This document shows, in pieces, positions 59,404 through 64,000 of a stretch of DNA of 64,000 bases. How positions within the stretch are numbered: position 1 is the stretch's first letter; the number at the start of each line of letters is the position of its first letter. This stretch comes from CAG-273 sp964618105. GTDB taxonomy: Bacteria > Bacillota > Clostridia > TANB77 > CAG-508. Position numbers and translations under genes: made by a program. The stretch is taken from the NCBI GenBank assembly GCA_964618105.1, contig CAZUAJ010000001.1, forward strand, positions 59,233 to 123,232. The letters run 5' to 3'. The notes under the pieces were generated by a model. The model was not told the DNA's origin. It saw nothing but the letters and a program-made list of their open reading frames with translations, and ran no database searches.

Positions 59404-60513
59404 TCATATTTTCACTATTTTCTCCCATGATAAATTTGCCTTTCCAAAATGTCCATAATTTGTTGTTTGTTTGTAAATTGGTTTCTTTAAATCTAAATAA
59501 TTTATAATTCCATTTGGTGTTAAATCAAATTTTTCTTTTATTAATTCTGCTATTTCTTCTTCTGAAATATTAGCTGTTCCAAATGTATTTACATATACTG
59601 ATAATGGCTCTTTCATTCCTATTGCGTAAGACACTTGAATTTCGCACTTTTTAGCATATCCATTTGCTACTATATTTTTTGCAATATGCCTTAACATATA
59701 ACTTGCACTTCTATCTACTTTGCTTGCATCTTTTCCAGAAAATGCTCCGCCCCCATGTTTACTATAACCGCCATAGGTATCTACTATAATTTTTCTTCCC
59801 GTAAGCCCAGTATCACCTAAAGGTCCACCTATTACAAACCTTCCTGTAGGATTTACATATATTTTAGTATTTTCATCAATATATTTCTCAGGTACTATTG
59901 GATTTATAACTTTTTCAATTATATCTTGTTTAATTTGGTCCATATTTACATCAGCTAAGTGTTGATTTGAAATTAAAATTGCATCTATTCTTTTTGGCTT
60001 ATCATTTTCGTATTCTACTGTTACCTGTGTTTTTCCATCAGGTCTTAAATATGGTATTATGTTTTCTTTTCTAACTTTTGTTAACTGCATAGACAATTTG
60101 TGTGCCATATCAATTGCATAAGGCATATAATTTTCTGTTTCATTACAAGCATATCCAAACATAATTCCTTGGTCGCCTGCACCTCCAATATCTACTCCCA
60201 TTGCAATATCACCACTTTGTGTTGTAATATTTGTTTCTACTTTGCAAGTACGATAATCAATGTCTATTTTTTCATTATCATAACCTATTTGTTTTATTGT
60301 CTCTCTTGCAATTTTCTCGGCATCAATTTTTGCATTTGTGGTAATTTGACCTGCTATTGTAATTAAATTTTTTGAAGCAAAGGTTTCAATTGCCACTCTT
60401 GAGTTTTCGTCTTGTTCCAAACATGCGTCTAATATACTGTCTGATATTAAATCACATAATTTGTCTGGATGTCCTTCAGTTACACTTTCTGAAGTAAATA
60501 AATAATTCTTCAT
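59404..60513 (-). CDS. metK: S-adenosylmethionine synthetase
   Basis: 369 residues, slightly short for the family but with all motifs: FTSESVTEGHPDKLCDLISD, the substrate loop GAGDQGIMFGYA, the phosphate-binding GGGAFSGKDASKVDRSASY and the C-terminal KPIYKQTTNYGHFG. It makes SAM from methionine and ATP. No SAM riboswitch is recognised upstream; a plain promoter is present. Confidence 0.96.
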   Translation of the reverse strand: MKNYLFTSESVTEGHPDKLCDLISDSILDACLEQDENSRVAIETFASKNLITIAGQITTNAKIDAEKIARETIKQIGYDNEKIDIDYRTCKVETNITTQSGDIAMGVDIGGAGDQGIMFGYACNETENYMPYAIDMAHKLSMQLTKVRKENIIPYLRPDGKTQVTVEYENDKPKRIDAILISNQHLADVNMDQIKQDIIEKVINPIVPEKYIDENTKIYVNPTGRFVIGGPLGDTGLTGRKIIVDTYGGYSKHGGGAFSGKDASKVDRSASYMLRHIAKNIVANGYAKKCEIQVSYAIGMKEPLSVYVNTFGTANISEEEIAELIKEKFDLTPNGIINYLDLKKPIYKQTTNYGHFGKANLSWEKIVKI

Positions 60514-60549
60514 TGTTTTCCTCCTATAATATATATTTGTGGCATAATT

Positions 60550-60577
60550 ATTATATCATTTTGTTACATAAATGCAA
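60550..60577 (-). promoter_or_regulatory. Promoter of metK
   Basis: On the minus strand: -35 TTGCAT (60572-60577), 16-bp spacer, -10 TATAAT (60550-60555), with about 35 nt to the ATG, too short a leader for a SAM riboswitch. Confidence 0.7.
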
Positions 60578-60629
60578 TTATAATTTTAATAACATTACAA
60601 ATAAATTTCACCTATAACTTATCGTAAAC

Positions 60630-60656
60630 AAAAAAGTACTGGATTTATCCAGTACT
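60630..60656 (-). terminator. ytfJ terminator
   Basis: AGTACTGGA / TCCAGTACT 9-bp stem with loop TTTA, followed by TTTTTTG on the leftward strand. Confidence 0.85.
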
Positions 60657-60692
60657 CGAATATATATTTTTAATTGAAAATAACTGCCAAAT

Positions 60693-61298
60693 TTACTCTG
60701 TTTCATCATATTCATAGTCATACTCTATTGGTTCTGGTTTTTGAACCTTAGTATACTTAGGCCTTGCTTTTGTTTGACTTATATTATTTTGTTGCTCTGG
60801 TTCTTCTTTTTCCAATATTTCTTTCACCTGTTTTTTTATCTTCTCTTGGTTTTTTAATTCTTTTTCTCTTTCTTCTTTTTTATTTTGCATATTTTTATTT
60901 AATATACCATTAGCTTTTTCTATCAAATCCGGTACATAATCTAACAATCTGTCAATTGCCGAACAATGCTCTACAGGTAATAATTTTACACTGTTTGGTT
61001 GTACTACTAAAAAAGCAACTGGCGAAATAGAAACTCCTGCACCACTTCCTCCACCGAATGGTAATCTATATTGTATAGCTTCTTCCTTTTCTCTTTTGGT
61101 ATACTCATCAATTGTTTCCCCTTTAAATTCACTTCCTCCTGCTGCAAACCCAAATCCAACTTTTGAAATTGGAATTATTATTGTATTATTGGTAGTTTCT
61201 ATGGGTTCACCTATAATTGTATTTACATCTACCATGTCTTTAATACTATTCATAGCTGTAAGCATAAGGTTTTCTATTGGATGTTGTTGATTGTTCAT
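60693..61298 (-). CDS. ytfJ: Sporulation protein YtfJ (GerW family)
   Basis: 201 residues. The family core is clear: MVDVNTIIGEPIE, ISKVGFGFAAGGSEF, LPFGGGSGAGVSISPVAFLVV. A 70-residue Lys/Glu-rich C-terminal tail is longer than usual. Spore-associated protein needed for normal germination in Bacillus. It overlaps the DUF2953 gene by 53 bp. Confidence 0.9.
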   Translation of the reverse strand: MNNQQHPIENLMLTAMNSIKDMVDVNTIIGEPIETTNNTIIIPISKVGFGFAAGGSEFKGETIDEYTKREKEEAIQYRLPFGGGSGAGVSISPVAFLVVQPNSVKLLPVEHCSAIDRLLDYVPDLIEKANGILNKNMQNKKEEREKELKNQEKIKKQVKEILEKEEPEQQNNISQTKARPKYTKVQKPEPIEYDYEYDETE

Positions 61299-61875
61299 TT
61301 TTCTTTCTTCCTTTCTTTATAAAAAGTATTATATTGATAATATGTACCATTTTTATTTCAATTATACAGTTTAAATTAATTTTATATAAATTTTTATTGT
61401 AGTATAGTGGTTTTATATTATATATATACTTATTCTTTTTTAAGCTTTTTGCAAAGTATGGTAATAATGTTGATATTATTGATGCAATACTTGCTACTAA
61501 AAATGATGTTGTTACTGGACTTGTTACACCTAAATTAACATCTAAATTTAGGTATGAAATTTTAGGTTTTAGTTTTGGAATTTCTTTTAAATATTTTATT
61601 TTAAAATCTTGTCTAAATTTTTTAAAATCTTTTTTTTCTAATTGCATTTTAGAATACATTTTTCTTGTTTTTTTATCATTTAAATTAAACCATAGCCATT
61701 TTGCTTTATCAAATAAATATAGTGAAAATTCTATTTCATACTTTGCTGTATTTTTAAATTCAGTATTTGATATACTTAAATTTTTTATTTTTATATGTAA
61801 TGTTGAAATTATTACTAAAATTATAAAGGTTAATAATAATGCTAATATTCCAAACAAAATTAAAACTAATATCAT
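61246..61875 (-). CDS. DUF2953 membrane protein
   Basis: 209 residues from the ATG at 61875 (AAGGAGG upstream); the frame is open further upstream but without a site. One N-terminal membrane helix (ILVLILFGILALLLTFIILVI), then a basic domain and a second hydrophobic segment SFLVASIASIISTLLPYF. DUF2953 proteins are regularly found immediately before ytfJ in spore formers. Function unknown. Confidence 0.8.
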   Translation of the reverse strand: MILVLILFGILALLLTFIILVIISTLHIKIKNLSISNTEFKNTAKYEIEFSLYLFDKAKWLWFNLNDKKTRKMYSKMQLEKKDFKKFRQDFKIKYLKEIPKLKPKISYLNLDVNLGVTSPVTTSFLVASIASIISTLLPYFAKSLKKNKYIYNIKPLYYNKNLYKINLNCIIEIKMVHIINIILFIKKGRKKNEQSTTSNRKPYAYSYE

Positions 61876-61948
61876 TATAACCTCCTTACTTTCGAAGTTA
61901 TTTAATATTAGTTTTTCCAATTTTATATTTTTTATACATTTTATATAT

Positions 61949-62701
61949 TTAAACTTTTTTAGCTTTCTGTACAGTAATATCTCCAAATAGTTCTTCTTGC
62001 TGTGTAATAACCTTGCTTCTTCTAGAAAGTTCTAATAGTCCTGTAAATGCAGTCATTATCTCTTTTTTATCACATTTTTTTAATGGAAATAATTTGTTAA
62101 AAACAAATTGCTTTTTACGAATAAGTTCTTTGAACATTACCTTTAATTTGCTTTCAACAGTATATGTATCTGTAATGGCAATTTGCTCAATATTTTTAGC
62201 ATTTTGATTTAATTTTTGTGCATTTCTTTCTATTATGTTTTTATACATTTCTGAAATTACTTCTTTTGTATATGTTACTTCTAATTTTTGTTTTGGTAAT
62301 TCAATAATTTCTGGATTTCTAAATACTTTTCTTGAGTTGTTTTCCAAATATTGTTTCAATGTTTTAGTAATTTCTTTATATTTTTTATATTCTATAATTC
62401 TTCTTAAAAGCTCTTCTTCAGTAAGTTCTTTTTCATCTTCTACATCATTTGGAAGTAATGTTTTTGATTTTAAATATAGTAACGTAGACGCCATTATTAG
62501 AAATTCACTTGCTATTTCCAAATTAAGCTCTTCCATAGCATTTAAGTATTCTATATATTGGTCTGTAATTTCACTTATTTTCACGTCACAAATATCCATT
62601 TTATTTTTTTCAATCAAATGGCACAATAAATCTAATGGTCCTTCAAAATTTTCTACTTTTACTTTGTATTTATTTGTTTCTAATGTTAGTACATTTTGCA
62701 T
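61949..62701 (-). CDS. scpA: Segregation and condensation protein A
   Basis: 250 residues. N-terminal SMC-head-binding part (YKVKVENFEGPLDLLCHLIEKNKMDICDV), SEFLIMASTLLYLKSKTLLP, and a C-terminal winged helix (ELIRKKQFVFNKLFPLKKCDKKEIMTAFTGLLEL-like). Kleisin of the SMC-ScpAB complex. The scpB gene that normally follows is absent: the DUF2953 gene comes next. Confidence 0.93.
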   Translation of the reverse strand: MQNVLTLETNKYKVKVENFEGPLDLLCHLIEKNKMDICDVKISEITDQYIEYLNAMEELNLEIASEFLIMASTLLYLKSKTLLPNDVEDEKELTEEELLRRIIEYKKYKEITKTLKQYLENNSRKVFRNPEIIELPKQKLEVTYTKEVISEMYKNIIERNAQKLNQNAKNIEQIAITDTYTVESKLKVMFKELIRKKQFVFNKLFPLKKCDKKEIMTAFTGLLELSRRSKVITQQEELFGDITVQKAKKV

Positions 62702-62732
62702 TTACTTTTTCCTTTCTTGTAACATAGTTTAT

Positions 62733-63206
62733 TTATAACTCACAATTTTCAAAAGCTTCTTTAATTGTTTTTGAAGAATAACCTTTTCTGTATAAAAATT
62801 GTTCTATATTTTCTTTTTCCACTTGATTTTGTTTTTTAAATATAATTTTTTCAGCACATTTTAATTCATATTCTTGTATTTCATCTTCATGCTTACTAAA
62901 ATATGTATCTATTATGTCACTATTTAAACCTTTTGCATATAGCTTATTTTTCATTTCTTTTATTGATAATGTATTTATTGCCATAAATTCATTTACTGCT
63001 CTTTCAATATAATTTTCATCATTTATGTAACCAATTTCTTTTAAATGTTCAATAACATCTTCTAATAAATTTTGACATTCAGAAGAAGAGAACTTCTGAA
63101 TTATCTCTTTTTCAGTTCTCTTCTTATACATTATGTATTTTAATACTTTAGTTTTTAGTTTGTCAAATTCTTCTATATTTTCATAATTATTGTACAATGT
63201 ATTCAC
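62733..63206 (-). CDS. recX: RecX regulatory protein
   Basis: 157 residues made of three-helix RecX repeats (KVLKYIMYKKRTEKEIIQKF, VIEHLKEIGYINDENYIERAV, YRKGYSSKTIKEAF). It modulates RecA filament stability. It lies 3 bp after recA and is surely co-transcribed. Confidence 0.9.
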   Translation of the reverse strand: MNTLYNNYENIEEFDKLKTKVLKYIMYKKRTEKEIIQKFSSSECQNLLEDVIEHLKEIGYINDENYIERAVNEFMAINTLSIKEMKNKLYAKGLNSDIIDTYFSKHEDEIQEYELKCAEKIIFKKQNQVEKENIEQFLYRKGYSSKTIKEAFENCEL

Positions 63207-63209
63207 CTA

Positions 63210-64000
63210 TTATTCTTCATCTTCTAATGGCTCTTTTTCTTGTTCAGGGTCAATTTCTTCTTCTCCTAAACTTTTTTCAAATGCTTTTTCATAATTTGCT
63301 CTAATTTTACCTTCTATTTCTTCTGCAATTTTTGGATTTTTAGCTAAATAATCTTTAACATTTTCTCTACCTTGTCCAATTCTGTCGCCATTATAACTAA
63401 ACCATGAACCGCTTTTTTCTACTATGTCTAAATTAACAGCTGCATCTAATATATTGCCTTCTTTAGAAATTCCTTTTCCATAAATTATATCAAATTCAGC
63501 TTCTCTAAATGGTGGAGCCACTTTATTTTTTACAACTTTTACTCTTGTGCGGTTACCTATAACTTCTCCGTCTTGTTTTAAGCTCTCTACTCTTCTAATG
63601 TCTAGTCTAACTGAAGAATAGAACTTTAATGCTCTTCCACCTGGTGTTGTTTCAGGGTTTCCAAACATAATTCCAACTTTTTCTCTTAATTGGTTTATAA
63701 ATACTATTACACATTTAGATTTATTTATTACACCTGCCAATTTTCTTAATGCTTGTGACATTAACCTTGCTTGAAGACCAACATGTGCATCTCCCATGTC
63801 GCCATCAATTTCTGCCTTTGGTACTAGTGCTGCAACCGAGTCTACTACAATAATGTCTAATGCACCACTTCTAACTAATGCTTCTGCAATTTCAAGTGCT
63901 TGCTCACCAGTGTCTGGTTGAGAAACTATAAGCTCATCTATATTTACTCCTAAATGTTTTGCATAAACAGGATCTAATGCGTGTTCAGCATCAATAAAAG
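63210..64000 (-). CDS. recA: RecA recombinase, 5' end cut by window edge
   Basis: The 3' 263 codons are visible; the frame is open at base 64000. Present are FIDAEHALDPVYAK, VSQPDTGEQALEI, Walker B-type IIVVDSVAALVPKAEI, loop L1/L2 regions (GDAHVGLQARLMSQALRKL, GNPETTPGGRALKFYSSVR), and the acidic C-terminus EEIDPEQEKEPLEDEE. Walker A lies outside the window. Drives strand exchange and SOS induction; note that the prophage repressor lacks a RecA-cleavable domain. Confidence 0.97.
   Translation of the reverse strand, partial: FIDAEHALDPVYAKHLGVNIDELIVSQPDTGEQALEIAEALVRSGALDIIVVDSVAALVPKAEIDGDMGDAHVGLQARLMSQALRKLAGVINKSKCVIVFINQLREKVGIMFGNPETTPGGRALKFYSSVRLDIRRVESLKQDGEVIGNRTRVKVVKNKVAPPFREAEFDIIYGKGISKEGNILDAAVNLDIVEKSGSWFSYNGDRIGQGRENVKDYLAKNPKIAEEIEGKIRANYEKAFEKSLGEEEIDPEQEKEPLEDEE

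Noticed and set aside
60514..60692. Possible SAM riboswitch upstream of metK
   Set aside because: The promoter at 60550-60577 leaves about 35 nt of leader, too short, and no riboswitch core is recognisable. The hairpin at 60630-60656 is the terminator of the upstream gene.
1..64000. CRISPR array or insertion sequence
   Set aside because: No regularly spaced direct repeats and no transposase gene were seen; the only mobile element is the prophage.

Overview
The window comes from a low-GC (by eye about 28% GC) endospore-forming Clostridia chromosome. The evidence is the full spoIIIAA-AH operon, spoIIM, sigH, a ytfJ (GerW-type) gene, Firmicute-type tmcAL and pfkA, and strong AAGGAGG-type ribosome binding sites. 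Genus-level placement is not possible from the sequence alone; an uncultured gut-type lineage is plausible but is inference.

Region 1 (1-10714) is the integrase-proximal end of a prophage. A leftward early operon runs from a Cro-like gene (7303-7500) through a putative excisionase-like protein, small membrane proteins, an SPFH/prohibitin-like protein, a stand-alone Spo0A-type DNA-binding domain, a replication initiator with internal 12-bp repeats, small Cys-rich proteins, a RusA-type resolvase, two HNH-family proteins (one degenerate), YopX and DUF6440 proteins, and then off the left edge. No packaging or structural genes are present, so the element continues to the left. Rightward from the operator region run a repressor, a TM2-DEDDh exonuclease fusion and a tyrosine integrase with a Cys-rich N-terminus. 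The integrase faces the 3' end of a tRNA-Thr(GGT) gene (10715-10790), the likely attachment site. A 16-bp exact inverted repeat (7287-7302 and 8916-8931) encloses the whole immunity module.

Region 2 (10844-28990) is core chromosome, almost all leftward: sigH, a locally GC-rich small gene, ligA, pgsA, xerD, spoIIM, an EndoQ-type PHP endonuclease, coaE, tmcAL, a CmpB-like membrane protein, uvrB, a cation diffusion facilitator with a His-rich tail and an SDF symporter. rnhA and asnS are rightward, and a SpoU-type methyltransferase closes the block.

Region 3 (29072-53024) holds mfd, asnB, a frameshifted gene remnant, a MarR regulator with a giant FtsX-type ABC transporter, an SDR oxidoreductase, rubrerythrin, a GT-C-like membrane protein and a ZIP transporter. 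Next come two acyl-CoA synthetase paralogues flanking a DUF1836 protein. Their promoters share one architecture: a 17-bp spacer and a TAGTTTTC(G/A)AAACTA-type palindrome on the end of the -10 box. Then follow metG, glmM, argS and pfkA.

Region 4 (53172-64000) is the spoIIIA operon, yebC, metK, ytfJ, a DUF2953 protein, scpA (without scpB beside it), recX and the 3' part of recA, which runs off the right edge.

The least explained items are the TM2-exonuclease in the lysogeny module, the inverted repeat around that module, the shared operator of the two acyl-CoA synthetases, and the SPFH plus Spo0A-C pair in the prophage early operon.
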